Shown here: positions 1 through 15,500 of the stretch, in pieces
Position numbering within the stretch: position 1 is the stretch's first letter
Layout of the letters: each line of letters opens with the position of its first letter
Assembly: GCF_932526225.1 (NCBI RefSeq)
Contig: NC_064044.1
Coordinates: 1,619,001-1,683,000, forward strand
Length of the DNA stretch: 64,000 nucleotides
Source: Nematostella vectensis
Lineage: Eukaryota > Cnidaria > Anthozoa > Actiniaria > Edwardsiidae
Direction of reading: 5' to 3'
Program-made: the position numbers and the translations under genes
Notes under the pieces: model-generated
Told to the model about the DNA's origin: nothing
Databases searched by the model: none
What the model saw: the letters and a program-made list of their open reading frames with translations, nothing else

Positions 1-3000
1 AATATCGATACTTAATTATACTGTTCTTGGTGTGTCATGACATAAAAAGAAGGTATAGGGACATTTTTATGTACTCTCAGCATCTTTGATGTGCTCATGC
101 TTTGTTCAGGATCCTGTACATATTTTATGCACACAAGAACTAACTAGATTCCTTGGATAACTTGATTAAGTAGATTCTAACATAGAGCATAGCGCTCGAT
201 AGATTGATATACCTTTTTTTCCGAGTATACTGTTTTATTTTTCCTGATGTTAATTTTTGGAATTTACATTCGGAAAAAAAAATATCGATTGTAACCTTTT
301 GGAGTTTACACTCGTAAAACAAATTCCCGAATGTAACCCTGAAGCTTTTCCCGAATGTAACCTCCAGTCCGATGGTGACTTTGCTTGGGATAGTTTACGA
401 TACCAATAGTATTAAAAGTAATTTTCATTACAATTCCCTTCAGCAATGCCACGTTAGTCTTTCGTTGCGGGCACTTGACTACTAACGCAGCGACCCGGGT
501 TCGATTCCCGCTGATAGCCTATTTTTTTTCTTTATTTTTTTTTAAATATTGATACTTAATATTATACTGTTCTTGGTGTGTCATGACATAAAAAGAAGGT
601 ATAGGGACATTTTTATGTACTCTCAGCATCTTTGATGTGCTCATGCTTTGTTCAGGATCCTGTACATTTTTTGCACACAAGAACTAACTAGATTCCTTGG
701 ATAACTTGATTAAGTAGATTCTAACATAGAGCATAGCGCTCGATAGATTGATATACCTTTTTTTCCGAGTATACTGTTTTATTTTTCCTAATGTTACTTT
801 TTGGAATTTACATTCGGAAAAAAAAATATCGATTGTAACCTTTTGGAGGTTACACTCGTAAAACAAATTCCCGAATGTAACCCTGAAGCTTTTCCCGAAT
901 GTAATCTCCAGTCCGATGGTGACTTTGCTTGGGATAGTTTACGATACCAATAGTATTAAAAGTAATTTTCATTACAATTCCCTTCAGTAATGCCACGTTT
1001 GTCTTTCGTTGCGGGCACTTGACTACTAACGCAGCGACCCGGGTTGGATTCCCGCTGATAGCCTATTTTTTTTTCCTAAATTTTTTTTATAATATCGATA
1101 CTTAATTATACTGTTCTTGGTGTGTCATGACATAAAAAGAAGGTATAGGGACATTTTTATGTACTCTCAGCATCTTTGATGTGCTCATGCTTTGTTCATG
1201 ATCCTGTACATATTTTATGCACACAAGAACTAACTAGATTCCTTGGATAACTTGATTAAGTAGATTCTAACATAGAGCATAGCGCTCGATAGATTGATAT
1301 ACATTTTTTTTCCGAGTATACTGTTTTATTTTTCCTAATGTTACTTTTTAGAATTTACATTCGGAAAAAAAATTATCGATTGTAACCTTTTGGAGGTTAC
1401 ACTCGTAAAACAAATTCCCGAATGTAACCCTGAAGCTTTTCCCGAATGTAACCTCCAGTCCGATGGTGACTTTGCTTGGGATAGTTTACGATAACAATAG
1501 TATTAAAAGTAATTTTCATTACAATTCCCTTTCAGCAATGCCACGTTATTCTTTCGCTGCGGGCACTTGACTACTAACGCAGCGACCCGGGTTCGATTCC
1601 CGCTGATAGCATATTTTTTTTTTCTTTATTTCTTTTTTTAAATATCGATACTTAATTATACTGTTCTTGGTGTGTCATGACATAAAAAGAAGGTATAGGG
1701 ACATTTTTATGTACTCTCAGCATCTTTGATGTGCTCATGCTTTGTTCAGGATCCTGTACATATTTTATGCACACAAGAACTAACTAGATTCCTTGGATAA
1801 CTTGATTAAGTAGATTCTAACATAGAGCATAGCGCTCGATAGATTGATATACCTTTTTTTCCGAGTATACTGTTTTATTTTTCCTGATGTTAATTTTTGG
1901 AATTTACATTTGGAAAAAAAAATATCGATTGTAACCTTTTGGAGTTTACACTCGTAAAACAAATTCCCGAATGTAACCCTGAAGCTTTTCCCGAATGTAA
2001 CCTCCAGTCCGATGGTGACTTTGCTTGGGATAGTTTACGATACCAATAGTATTAAAAGTAATTTTCATTACAATTCCCTTCAGCAATGCCACGTTAGTCT
2101 TTCGTTGCGGGCACTTGACTACTAACGCAGCGACCCGGGTTCGATTCCCGCTGATAGCCTATTTTTTTTCTTTATTTTTTTTTTAAATATTGATACTTAA
2201 TATTATACTGTTCTTGGTGTGTCATGACATAAAAAGAAGGTTAAGGGACATTTTTATGTACTCTCAGCATCTTTGATGTGCTCATGCTTTGTTCAGGATC
2301 CTGTACATATTTTATGCACACAAGAACTAACTAGATTCCTTGGATAACTTGATTAAGTAGATTCTAACATAGAGCATAGCGCTCGATAGATTGATATACC
2401 TTTTTTTCCGAGTATACTGTTTTATTTTTCCTAATGTTACTTTTTGGAATTTACATTCGGAAAAAAAATTATCGATTGTAACCTTTTGGAGGTTACACTC
2501 GTAAAACAAATTCCCGAATGTAACCCTGAAGCTTTTCCCGAATGTAACCTCCAGTCCGATGGTGACTTTGCTTGGGATAGTTTACGATACCAATAGTATT
2601 AAAAGCAGTTTTTATTACAATTCCCTTCAGCAATGCCACGTTAGTCTTTCGTTGCGGGCACTTGACTACTAACCCAGCTACACGGGTTCGATTCCCGCTG
2701 ATAGCCTATTTTTTTTCCTAAATTTTTTTTATAATATCGATACTTAATTATACTGTTCTTGGTGTGTCATGACATAAAAAGAAGGTATAGGGACATTTTT
2801 ATGTACTCTCAGCATCTTTGATGTGCTCATGCTTTGTTCATGATCCTGTACATATTTTATGCACACAAGAACTAACTAGATTCCTTGGATAACTTGATTA
2901 AGTAGATTCTAACATAGAGCATAGCGCTCGATAGATTGATATACCTTTTTTTCCGAGTATACTGTTTTATTTTTCCTAATGTTACTTTTTGGAATTTACA

Positions 3001-4909
3001 TTCGGAAAAAAAATTATCGATTGTAACCTTTTGGAGGTTACACTCGTAAAACAAATTCCCGAATGTAACCCTGAAGATTTTCCCGAATGTAACCTCCAGT
3101 CCGATGGTGACTTTGCTTGGGATAGTTTACGATACCAATAGTATTAAAAGTAGTTTACATTACAATTCGCTTCAGCAATGCCACGTTAGTCTTTCGTTGC
3201 GGGCACTTGACTACTAACGCAGCGACCCGGGTTCGATTCCCGCTGATAGCCTATTTTTTTTTTTAAATATCGATACTTAAGTATACTGTTCTTGGTGTGT
3301 CATGACATAAAAAGAAGGTATAGGGACAATTTTATGTACTCTCAGCATCTTTGATGTGCTCATGCTTTGTTCAGGATCCTGTACATATTTTATGCACACA
3401 AGAACTAACTAGATTCCTTGGATAACTTGATTAAGTAGATTCTAACATAGAGCATAGCGCTCGATAGATTGATATACCTTTTTTCCCGAGTATACTGTTT
3501 TATTTTTCCTGATGTTACTTTTTGGAATTTACATTCGGAAAAAAAAATATCGATTGTAACCTTTTGGAGGTTACACTCGTAAAACAAATTCCCGAATGTA
3601 ACCCTGAAGCTTTTCCCGAATGTAACCTCCAGTCCGATGGTGACTTTGCTTGGGATAGTTTACGATACCAATAGTATTAAAAGTAATTTTCATTACAATT
3701 CCCTTCAGCAATGCCACGTTAGTCTTTCGTTGCGGGCACTTGACAACTAACGCAGCGACCCGGGTTCGATTTCCGCTGATAGCCTATTTTTTTTTCTTTA
3801 TTTTTTATTTTTAAACATCGATACTTAATTTTACTGTTCTTGGTGTGTCATGACATAAAAAGAAGGTATAGTGACATTTTTATGTACTCTCAGCATCTTT
3901 GATGTGCTCATGCTTTGTTCAGGATCCTGTACATATTTTATGCACACATAAACTAACTAGATTCCTTGGATAACTTGATTAAGTAGATTCTAACATAGAG
4001 CATAGCGCTCGATAGATTGATATACCTTTTTTTCCGAGTATACTGTTTTATTTTTCCTAATGTTACTTTTTGGAATTTACATTCGGAAAAAAAAAATTAT
4101 CGATTGTAACCTTTTGGAGGTTACACTCGTAAAACAAATTCCCGAATGTAACCCTGAAGCTTTTCCCGAATGTAATCTCCAGTCCGATGGTGACTTTGCT
4201 TGGGATAGTTTACGATAACAATAGTATTAAAAGTAATTTTCATTACAATTTCCTTCAGTAATGCCACGTTTGTCTTTCGTTGCGGGCACTTGACTACTAA
4301 CGCAGCGACCCGGGTTCGATTCCCGCTTATAGCCTATTTTTTTTCTTTATTTTTTTTTTTTAAATATTGATACTTAATATTATACTGTTCTTGGTGTGTC
4401 ATGACATAAAAAGAAGGTATAGGGACATTTTTATGTACTCTCAGCATCTTTGATGTGCTCATGCTTTGTTCAGGATCCTGTACATATTTTATGCACACAA
4501 GAACTAACTAGATTCCTTGGATAACTTGATTAAGTAGATTCTAACATAGAGCATAGCGCTCGATAGATTGATATACCTTTTTTTCCGAGTATACTGTTTT
4601 ATTTTTCCTAATGTTACTTTTTGGAATTTACATTCGGAAAAAAAAATATCGATTGTAACCTTTTGGAGGTTACACTCGTAAAACAAATTCCCGAATGTAA
4701 CCCTGAAGCTTTTCCCGAATGTAATCTCCAGTCCGATGGTGACTTTGCTTGGGATAGTTTACGATACCAATAGTATTAAAAGTAATTTTCATTACAATTC
4801 CCTTCAGTAATGCCACGTTTGTCTTTCGTTGCGGGCACTTGACTACTAACGCAGCGACCCGGGATCGATTCCAGCTGATAGCCTATTTTTTTTTCTATTT
4901 CTTTTTTTA
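1..4909 (+). repeat. Left block: monomers 1-9, mixed variants with a trimer echo
   Basis: The window opens inside a monomer. The unit at 1-542 and the unit at 1641-2186 share rare variants (for example GATGTTAATTTTTGG and GGAGTTTACACTC), and the unit at 543 resembles those at 2187 and 4364 in starting with TATTGATACTTAATATT, so a spacing of three monomers (about 1640 bp) recurs. The unit at 3267 follows a shortened spacer. No gene is present. Confidence 0.8.
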
Positions 4910-7045
4910 AATATCGATACTTAATTATACTGTTCTTGGTGTGTCATGACATAAAAAGAAGGTATAGGGCCATTTTTATGTACTCTCAGCATCTTTGATG
5001 TGCTCATGCTTTGTTCAGGATCCTGTACATATTTTATGCACACAAGAACTAACTAGATTCCTTGGATAACTTGATTAAGTAGATTCTAACATAGAGCATA
5101 GCGCTCGATAGATTGATATACCTTTTTTTCCGAGTATACTGTTTTATTTTCCTAATGTTACTTTTTGGAATTTACATTCGGAAAAAAAATATCGATTGTA
5201 ACCTTTTGGAAGTTACACTCGTAAAATAAATTCCCGAATGTAACCTCCAGTCCGATGGTGACTTTGCTTGGGATAGTTTACGATACCAATAGTATTAAAA
5301 GTAATTTTCATTACAATTCCTTTCAGCAATGCCACGTTAGTCTTTCGTTGCGGGCACTTGACTACTAATGCATCCACCGGGGTTCGATTCCCGCTGATAG
5401 CCTATTTTTTTTTCTTTATTTTTTTTTTTAAATATCGATACTTAATTATACTGTTCTTGGTGTGTCACAACATAAAAAGAAGGTATAGGGACATTTTTAT
5501 GTACTCTCAGTATCTTTGATGTGCTCATGCTTTGTTCAGGATCCTGTACATATTTTATGCACACAAGAACTAACTAGATTCCTTGGATAACTTGATTAAG
5601 TAGATTCTAACATAGAGCATAGCGCTCGATAGATTGATATACCTTTTTTCCCGAGTATACTGTTTTATTTTTCCTAATGTTACTTTTTCGGAATTTACAT
5701 TCGGAAAAAAAAATATCGATTGTAACCTTTTGGAGGTTACACTCGTAAAACAAATTCCCGAATGTAACCCTGAAGCTTTTCCCGAATGTAACCTCCAGTC
5801 CGATGGTGACTTTGCTTGGGATAGTTTACGATACCAATAGTATTAAAAGTAATTTTCATTACAATTCCCTTCAGCAATGCCACGTTAGTCTTTCGTTGCG
5901 GGCACTTGACTACTAACGCAGCGACCCGGGTTCGATTCCAGCTGATAGCCGATTTTTTTTTCTATTTCTTTTTTTAAATATCGATACTTAATTATACTGT
6001 TCTTGGTGTGTCATGACATAAAAAGAAGGTATAGGGCCATTTTTATGTACTCTCAGCATCTTTGATGTGCTCATGCTTTGTTCAGGATCCTGTACATATT
6101 TTATGCACACAAGAACTAACTAGATTCCTTGGATAACTTGATTAAGTAGATTCTAACATAGAGCATAGCGCTCGATAGATTGATATACCTTTTTTTCCGA
6201 GTATACTGTTTTATTTTCCTAATGTTACTTTTTGGAATTTACATTCGGAAAAAAAATATCGATTGTAACCTTTTGGAAGTTACACTCGTAAAATAAATTC
6301 CCGAATGTAACCTCCAGTCCGATGGTGACTTTGCTTGGGATAGTTTACGATACCAATAGTATTAAAAGTAATTTTCATTACAATTCCTTTCAGCAATGCC
6401 AAGTTAGTCTTTTGTTGCGGGCACTTGACTACTAATGCATCCACCGGGGTTCGATTCCCGCTGATAGCCTATTTTTTTTTCTTTATTTTTTTTTTAAATA
6501 TCGATACTTAATTATACTGTTCTTGGTGTGTCACAACATAAAAAGAAGGTATAGGGACATTTTTATGTACTCTCAGTATCTTTGATGTGCTCATGCTTTG
6601 TTCAGGATCCTGTACATATTTTATGCACACAAGAACTAACTAGATTCCTTGGATAACTTGATTAAGTAGATTCTAACATAGAGCATAGCGCTCGATAGAT
6701 TGATATACCTTTTTTCCCGAGTATACTGTTTTATTTTTCCTAATGTTACTTTTTCGGAATTTACATTCGGAAAAAAAAATATCGATTGTAACCTTTTGGA
6801 GGTTACACTCGTAAAACAAATTCCCGAATGTAACCCTGAAGCTTTTCCCGAATGTAACCTCCAGTCCGATGGTGACTATGCTTGGGATAGTTTACGATAC
6901 CAATAGTATTAAAAGTAATTTTCATTACAATTCCCTTCATCAATGCCACGTTAGTCTTTCGTTGCGGGCACTTGACTACTAACGCAGCGACCCGGGTTCG
7001 AATCCCGCTGATAGCCTATTTTTTTTTTCTTTATTTCTTTTTTTA
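4910..7045 (+). repeat. Dimer higher-order repeat, 1066-1068 bp x 2
   Basis: Units at 4910 and 5978 are alike, as are those at 5432 and 6498. The first type lacks 24 bp between the direct repeats, has GGAAGTTACAC, and ends in the rare TGCATCCACCGGGG just before its B box. The second type has the rare TGTCACAACA. The pair was therefore duplicated as a block after both variants existed. Confidence 0.85.
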
Positions 7046-10000
7046 AATATCGATACTTAATTATACTGTTCTTGGTGGGTCATGACATAAAAAGAAGGTA
7101 TAGGGACATTTTTATGTACTCTCAGCATCTTTGATGTGCTTATGCTTTGTTCAGGATCCTGTACATATTTTATGCACACAAGAACTAACTAGATTCCTTG
7201 GATAACTTGATTAAGTAGATTCTAACATAGAGCATAGCGCTCGATAGATTGATATACCTTTTTTCCGGAGTATACTGTTTTATTTTTCCTAATGTTACTT
7301 TTTGGAATTTACATTCGGAAAAAAAAATATCGATTGTAACCTTTTGGAGGTTACACTCGTAAAACAAATTCCCGAATGTAACCCTGAAGCTTTTCCCGAA
7401 TGTAACCTCCAGTCCGATGGTGACTTTGCTTGGGATAGTTTACGATACCAATAGTATTAAAAGTAATTTTCATTACAATTCCCTTCAGCAATGCCACGTT
7501 AGTCTTTCGTTGCGGGCACTTGACTACTAACGCAGCCACCCGGGTTCGATTCCCGCTGATAGCCTATTTTTTTTTCTTTATTTTTTATTTTTAATATCGA
7601 TACTTAATTATACTGTTCTTGGTGTGTCATGACATAAAAAGAAGGTATAGGGACATTTTTATGTACTCTCAGCATCTTTGATGTGCTCATGCTTTGTTCA
7701 GGATCCTGTACATATTTTATGCACACAAGAACTAACTAGATTCCTTGGATAACTTGATTAAGTAGATTCTAACATAGAGCATAGCGCTCGATAGATTGAT
7801 ATACCTTTTATTCCGAGTATACTGTTTTATTTTCCTAATGTTACTTTTTGGAATTTACATTCGGAAAAAAAATATCGATTGTAACCTTTTGGAGGTTACA
7901 CTCGTAAAATAAATTCCCGAATGTAACCCTGAAGCTTTTCCCGAATGTAACCTCCAGTCCGATGGTGACTTTGCTTGGGATAGTTTACGATACCATTAGT
8001 ATTAAAAGTAATTTTCATTACAATTCCCTTCAGTATTGCCACGTTATTCTTTCGCTGCGGGCACTTGACTACTAACGCAGCGACCCGGGTTCGATTCCCG
8101 CTGATAGCCAATTTTTTTTTCTTTATTTTTTTTTAAATATCGATACTTAATTATACTGTTCTTGGTGTGTCATGACATAAAAAGAAGGTATAGGGACATT
8201 TTTATGTACTCTCAGCATCTTTGATGTGCTCATGCTTTGTTCAGGATCCTGTACATATTTTATGCACACAAGAACTAACTAGACTCCTTGGGTAACTTGA
8301 TTAAGTAGATTCTAACATAGAGCATAGTGCTCGATAGATTGATATACCTTTTTTTCCGAGTATACTGTTTTATTTTTCCTAATGTTACTTTTTGGAATTT
8401 ACATTCGGAAAAAAAATTATCGATTGTAACCTTTTGGAGGTTACACTCGTAAAACAAATTCCCGAATGCAACCCTGAAGCTTTTCCCGAATGTAACCTCC
8501 AGTCCGATGGTGACTATGCTTGGGATAGTTTACGATACCATTAGTATTAAAAGTAATTTTCATTACAATTCCCTTCAGTATTGCCACGTTATTCTTTCGC
8601 TGCGGGCACTTGACTACTAACGCAGCGACCCGGGTTCGATTCCCGCTGATAGCCAATTTTTTTTTCTTTATTTTTTTTTAAATATCGATACTTAATTATA
8701 CTGTTCTTGGTGTGTCATGACATAAAAAGAAGGTATAGGGACATTTTTATGTACTCTCAGCATCTTTGATGTGCTCATGCTTTGTTCAGGATCCTGTACA
8801 TATTTTATGCACACAAGAACTAACTAGACTCCTTGGGTAACTTGATTAAGTAGATTCTAACATAGAGCATAGTGCTCGATAGATTGATATACCTTTTTTT
8901 CCGAGTATACTGTTTTATTTTTCCTAATGTTACTTTTTGGAATTTACATTCGGAAAAAAAATTATCGATTGTAACCTTTTGGAGGTTACACTCGTAAAAC
9001 AAATTCCCGAATGTAACCCTGAAGCTTTTCCCGAATGTAACCTCCAGTCCGATGGTGACTATGCTTGGGATAGTTTACGATACCAATAGTATTAAAAGTA
9101 ATTTTCATTACAATTCCCTTCATCAATGCCACGTTAGTCTTTCTTTGCGGGCACTTGACTACTAACGCAGCGACCCGGGTTCGATTCCCGCTGATAGCCT
9201 ATTTTTTTTTTCTTTATTTTTTTTTAAATATCGATACTTAATTATACTGTTCTTGGTGTGTCATGACATAAAAAGAAGGTATAGGGACATTTTTATGTAC
9301 TCTCAGCATTTTTGATGTGCTCATGCTTTGTTCAGGATCCTGTACATATTTTATGCACACAAGAACTAACTAGATTCCTTGGATAACTTGATTAAGTAGA
9401 TTCTGACATAGAGCATAGCGCTCGATAGATTGATATACCTTTTTTTCCGAGTATACTGTTTTATTTTTCCTAATGTTACTTTTTGAAATTTACATTCGGA
9501 AAAAACATTATCGATTGTAACCTTTTGGGGGTTACACTCGTAAAACAAATTCCCGAATGTAACCCTGAAGCTTTTCCCGAATGTAACCTCCAGTCCGATG
9601 CTGACTTTGCTTGGGATAGTTTACGATACCAATAGTATTAAAAGTAATTTTCATTACAATTCCCTTCAGTATTGCCACGTTAGTCTTTCGTTGCGGGCAC
9701 TTGACTACTAACGCAGCGACCCGGGTTCGATTCCCGCTGATAGCCTTTATTTTTTTTTAAATATCGATACTTAATTATACTGTTCTTGGTGTGTCATGAC
9801 ATAAAAAGAAGGTATAGGGACATTTTTATGTACTCTCAGCATCTTTGATGTGCTCATGCTTTGTTCAGGATCCTGTACATATTTTATGCACACAAGAACT
9901 AACTAGATTCCTTGGATAACTTGATTTAGTAGATTCTGACATAGAACATAGCGCTCGATAGATTGATATACCTTTTTTTCCGAGTATACTGTTAAATTTT

Positions 10001-10307
10001 TCCTAATGTTACTTTTTGGAATTTACATTCGGAAAATAAATTATCGATTGTAACCTTTTGGAGGTTACACTCGTAAAACAAATTCCCGAATGTAACCCTG
10101 AAGCTTTTCCCGAATGTAACCTCCAGTCCGATGATGACTTTGCTTGGGATAGTTTACGATACCAATAGTATCAAAAGTAATTTTCATTACAATTCCCTTT
10201 CAGCAATGCCACGTTATTCTTTCGCTGCGGGCACTTGACTACTAACGCAGCGACCCGGGTTCGATTCCCGCTGATAGCATATTTTTTTTCTTTATTTCTT
10301 TTTTTAA
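7046..10307 (+). repeat. Monomers 14-19, including a recent single-monomer duplication
   Basis: Units at 8137 and 8682 share AGACTCCTTGGGTAAC, TAGTGCTCG and adjacent variants, at an offset of 545 bp, which indicates a recent duplication of one monomer. The units at 7594 and 8137 also share GATACCATTAG and CAGTATTGCCACG. The unit at 9228 has a shortened spacer (AGCCTTTATTT). The unit at 9761 carries AACATAGCG and CTGTTAAATT not seen in its neighbours. Confidence 0.75.
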
Positions 10308-12506
10308 ATATCGATACTTAATTATACTGTTCTTGGTGTGTCATGACATAAAAAGAAGGTATAGGGACATTTTTATGTACTCTCAGCATCTTTGATGTGC
10401 TCATGCTTTGTTCAGGATCCTGTACATATTTTATGCACACAAGAACTAACTAGATTCCTTGGATAACTTGATTAAGTAGATTCTAACATAGAGCATAGCG
10501 CTCGATAGATTGATATACCTTTTTTTCCGAGTATACTGTTTTATTTTTCTTAATGTTACTTTTTGGAATTTACATTCGGAAAAAAAAAATCGATTGTAAC
10601 CTTTTGGAGGTTACACTCGTAAAACAAATTCCCGAATGTAACCCTGAAGCTTTTCCCGAATGTAACCTCCAGTCCGATGGTGACTTTGCTTGGGATAGTT
10701 TAAAATACCAATATTTTTAAAAGTAATTTTCATTACAATTCCCTTCAGCAATGCCACGTTAGTCTTTCGTTGCGGGCACTTGACTACTAACGCAGCGACC
10801 CGGGTTCGATTCCCGCTGATAGCCTATTTTTTTTTCTTTATTTTTTTTTTAAATATCGATACTCAATTATACTGTTCTTGGTGTGTCATGACATAAAAAG
10901 AATGTATAGGGACATTTTTATGTACTCTCAGCATCTTTGATGTGCTCATGCTTTGTTCAGGATCCTGTACATATTTTATGCACACAAGAACTAACTAGAT
11001 TCCTTGGATAACTTGATTAAGTAGATTCTAACATAGAGCATAGCGCTCGATAGATTGATATACCTTTTTTTCCGAGTATACTGTTTTATTTTTCCTAATG
11101 TTACTTTTTGGAATTTACATTTGGAAAAAAAAATATCGATTGTAACCGTTTGGAGGTTACACTCGTAAAACAAATTCCCGAATGTAACCCTGAAGCTTTT
11201 CCCGAATGTAACCTCCAGCCCGATGGTGACTTTGCATGGGATAATTTACGATACCAATAGTACTAAAAGTAATTTTCATTACAATTCCCTTCAGCAATGC
11301 CACGTTAGTCTTTCGTTGCGGGCACTTGACTACTAACGCAGCGACCCGGGTTCGATTCCCGCTGATAACCTATTTTTTTTTTCTTTATTATTTTTTTTTA
11401 AATATCGATATTAATTATACTGTTCTTGGTGTGTCATGACATAAAAAGAAGGTATAGGGACATTTTTATGTACTCTCAGCATCTTTGATGTGCTCATGCT
11501 TTGTTCAGGATCCTGTACATATTTTATGCACACAAGAACTAACTAGATTCCTTGGATAACTTGATTAAGTAGATTCTAACATAGAGCATAGCGCTCGATA
11601 GATTGATATACGATATACCTTTTTTTCCGAGTATACTGTTTTATTTTTCCTAATGTTACTTTTTCGGAATTTACATTCGGAAAAAAAATTATCGATTGTA
11701 ATCTTTTGGAGGTTACACTCGTAAAACAAATTCCCGAATGTAACCCTGAAGCTTTTCCCGAATGTAACCTCCAGTCCGATGGTGACTTTGCTTGGGATAG
11801 TTTACGATACCAATAGTATTAAAAGTAATTCTCATTACAATTCCCCTCAGCAATGCCACGTTAGTCTTTCGTTGCGGGCACTTGACTACTAACGCAGCGA
11901 CCCGGGTTCGATTCCCGCTGATAGCCTATTTTTTTTTCTTTATTCTTTTTTTTTTAAATATCGATACTTAATTATACTGTTCTTGGTGTGTCATGACATA
12001 AAAAGAAGGTATAGGGACATTTTTATGTACTCTCAGCATCTTTGATGTGCTCATGCTTTGTTCAGGATCCTGTACATATTTTGTGCACACAAGAACTAAC
12101 TAGATTCCTTGGATAACTTGATTAAGTAGATTCTAACATAGAGCATAGCGCTCGATAGATTGATATACCTTTTTTTCCGGGTATACTGTTTTATTTTTTC
12201 TAATGTTACTTTTTGGAATTTACATTCGGAAAAAAAATTATCGATTGTAACCTTTTGGAGGTTACACTCGTAAAACAAATTCCCGAATGTAACCCTGAAG
12301 CTTTTCCCGAATGTAACCTCCAGTCCGATGGTGACTTTGCTTGGGATAGTTTACGATACCAATAGTATTAAAAGTAATTTTCATTACAATTCCCTTCAGC
12401 AATGCCACGTTCGTCTTTCGTTGCGGGCACTTGACTACTAACGCAGCGACCCGTGTTCGATTACCGCTGATAGCCTATTTTTTTTTTCTTTATTCTTTTT
12501 TTTTTC
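10308..12506 (+). repeat. Monomers 20-23, carrying the GTTTGGAGG / TTTGCATGGG subfamily
   Basis: The unit at 10853 has GTAACCGTTTGGAGG, AGCCCGATGG, TTTGCATGGG and GCTGATAACC; the next at 11401 begins TCGATATTAATT and has TTTTTCGGAATT and GTAATCTTTTGG. The same pair of types recurs in the same order near 37104-38200 and 39294-40387. The unit at 11401 also has a private 7-bp tandem duplication, GATATACGATATAC, near 11605. Confidence 0.75.
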
Positions 12507-15500
12507 AAATATCGATACTTAATTATACTGTTCTTGGTGTGTCATGACATAAAAAGAAGGTATAGGGACATTTTTATGTACTCTCAGCATCTTTGATGTG
12601 CTCATGCTTTGTTCAGGATCCTGTACATATTTTATGCACACAAGAACTAACTAGATTCCTTGGATAACTTGATTAAGTAGATTCTAACATAGAGCATAGC
12701 GCTCGATAGATTGATATACCTTTTTTCCGAGTATACTGTTTCATCTTTACTAATGTTACTTTTTGGAATTTACATTCGGAAAAAAAATTATCGATTGTAA
12801 CCTTTTGGAGGTTACACTCGTAAAACAAATTCCCGAATGTAACCCTGAGGCTTTTCCCGAATGTAACCTCCAGTCCGATGGTGACTTTGCTTGGGATAGT
12901 TTACGATACCAATAGTATTAAAGTAATTTTCATTACAATTCCCTTCAGCAATGCCACGTTAGTCTTTCGTTGCGGGCACTTGACTACTAACGCAGCTACC
13001 CGGGTTCGATTCCCGCTAATAGCCTATTTTTTTTTCTTTATTTTTTTTTTTAAATATCGATACTTGAGTATACTGTTCTTGGTGTGTCATGACATAAAAA
13101 GAAGGTATAGGGACATTTTTATGTACTCTCAGCATCTTTGATGTGCTCATGTTTTGTTCAGGATACTGTACATATTTTATGCACACAAGAACTAACTAGA
13201 TTCCTTGGATAACTTGATTAAGTAGATTCTAACATAGAGCATAGCGCTCGATAGATTGATATACCTTTTTTTCCGAGTATACTGTTTTATTTTTCCTAAT
13301 GTTACTTTTTGGAATTTACATTCGGAAAAAAAATTATCGATTGTAACCTTTTGGAGGTTACACTCGTAAAACAAATTCCCGAATGTAACCCTGAAGCTTT
13401 TCCCGAATGTAACCTCCAGTCCGATGGTGACTTTGCTTGGGATAGTTTACGATACCAATAGTATTAAAAGTAATTTTCATTACAATTCCCTTCAGCAATG
13501 CCACGTTAGTCTTTCGTTGCGGGCTCGTGACTACTAACGCAGCGACCCGGGTTCGATTCCCGCTGATAGCCTATTTTTTTTCTTTATTTTTTTTTAATAT
13601 CGATACTTAATATTATACTGTTCTTGGTGTGTCATGACATAAAAAGAAGGTATAGGGACATTTTTATTTACTCTCAGCATCTTTGATGTGCTCATGCTTT
13701 GTTCAGGATCCTGTACATATTTTATGCACACAAGAACTAACTAGATTCCTTGGATAACTTGATTAAGTAGATTCTAACATAGAGCATAGCGCTCGATAGA
13801 TTGATATACCTTTTTTTCCGAGTATACTGTTTTATTTTTCCTAATGTTACTTTTTGGAATTTACATTCGGAAAAAAAATTATCGATTGTAACCTTTTGGA
13901 GGTTACACTCGTAAAACAAATTCCCGAATGTAACCCGGAAGCTTTTCCCGAATGTAACCTCCAGTCCGATGGTGACTTTGCTTGGGATAGTTTACGATAC
14001 CAATAGTATTAAAAGTAATTTTTATTACAATTCCCTTCAGCAATGCCACGTTAGTCTTTCGTTGCGGGCACTTGACTACTAACGCAGCGACCCGTGTTCG
14101 ATTACCGCTGATAGCCTATTTCTTTTCTTTATTATTATTTTTTTAAATATTGATACTTAATATTATACTGTTCTTGGTGTGTCATGACATAAAAAGAAGG
14201 TATAGGGACATTTTTATTTACTCTCAGCATCTTTGATGTGCTCATGCTTTGTTCAGGATACTGTACATATTTTATGCACACATGAACTAACTAGATTCCT
14301 TGGATAACTTGATTAAGTAGATTCTAACATAGAGCATAGCGCTCGATAGATTGATATACCTTTTTTTCCGAGTATACTGTTTTATTTTTCCTTATGTTAC
14401 TTTTTGGAATTTACATTCGGAAAAAAAATTTTCGATTGTAACCTTTTGGAGGTTACACTCGTAAAACAAATTCCCGAATGTAACCCTGAAGCTTTTCCCG
14501 AATGTAACCTCCAGTCCGATGGTGACTTTGCTTGGGATAGTTTACGATACCAATAGTATTAAAAGTAATTTTCATTACAATTCCCTTCAGCAATGCCACG
14601 TTAGTCTTTCGTTGCGGGCACTTGACTACTAACGCAGCGACCCGGGTTCGATTACCGCTGATAGCCTATTTTTTTTTTCTTTACTCTTTTTTTTTTCAAA
14701 TATCGATACTTAATTATACTGTTCTTGGTGTGTCATGACATAAAAAGAAGGTATAGGGACATTTTTATGTACTCTCAGCATCTTTGATGTGCTCATGCTT
14801 TGTTCAGGATCCTGTACATATTTTATGCACACAAGAACTAACTAGATTCCTTGGATAACTTGATTAAGTAGATTCTAACATAGAGCATAGCGCTCGATAG
14901 ATTGATATACCTTTTTTTCCGAGTATACTGTTTTATTTTTCCTAATGTTACTTTTTGGAATTTACATTCGGAAAAAAAATTATCGATTGTAACCTTTTGG
15001 AGGTTACACTCGTAAAACAAATTCCCGAATGTAACCGTGAGGCTTTTCCCGAATGTAACCTCCAGTCCGATGGTGACTTTGCTTGGGATAGTTTACGATA
15101 CCAATAGTATTAAAGTAATTTTCATTACAATTCCCTTCAGCAATGCCACGTTAGTCTTTCGTTGCGGGCACTTGACTACTAACGCAGCTACCCGGGTTCG
15201 ATTCCCGCTAATAGCCTATTTTTTTTTTTTTTTTTTTTTTTTAAATATCGATACTTGAGTATACTGTTCTTGGTGTGTCATGACATAAAAAGAAGGTATA
15301 GGGACATTTTTATGTACTCTCAGCATCTTTGATGTGCTCATGTTTTGTTCAGGATACTGTACATATTTTATGCACACAAGAACTAACTAGATTCCTTGGA
15401 TAACTTGATTAAGTAGATTCTAACATAGAGCATAGCGCTCGATAGATTGATATACCTTTTTTTCAGAGTATACTGTTTTATTTTTCCTAATGTTACTTTT

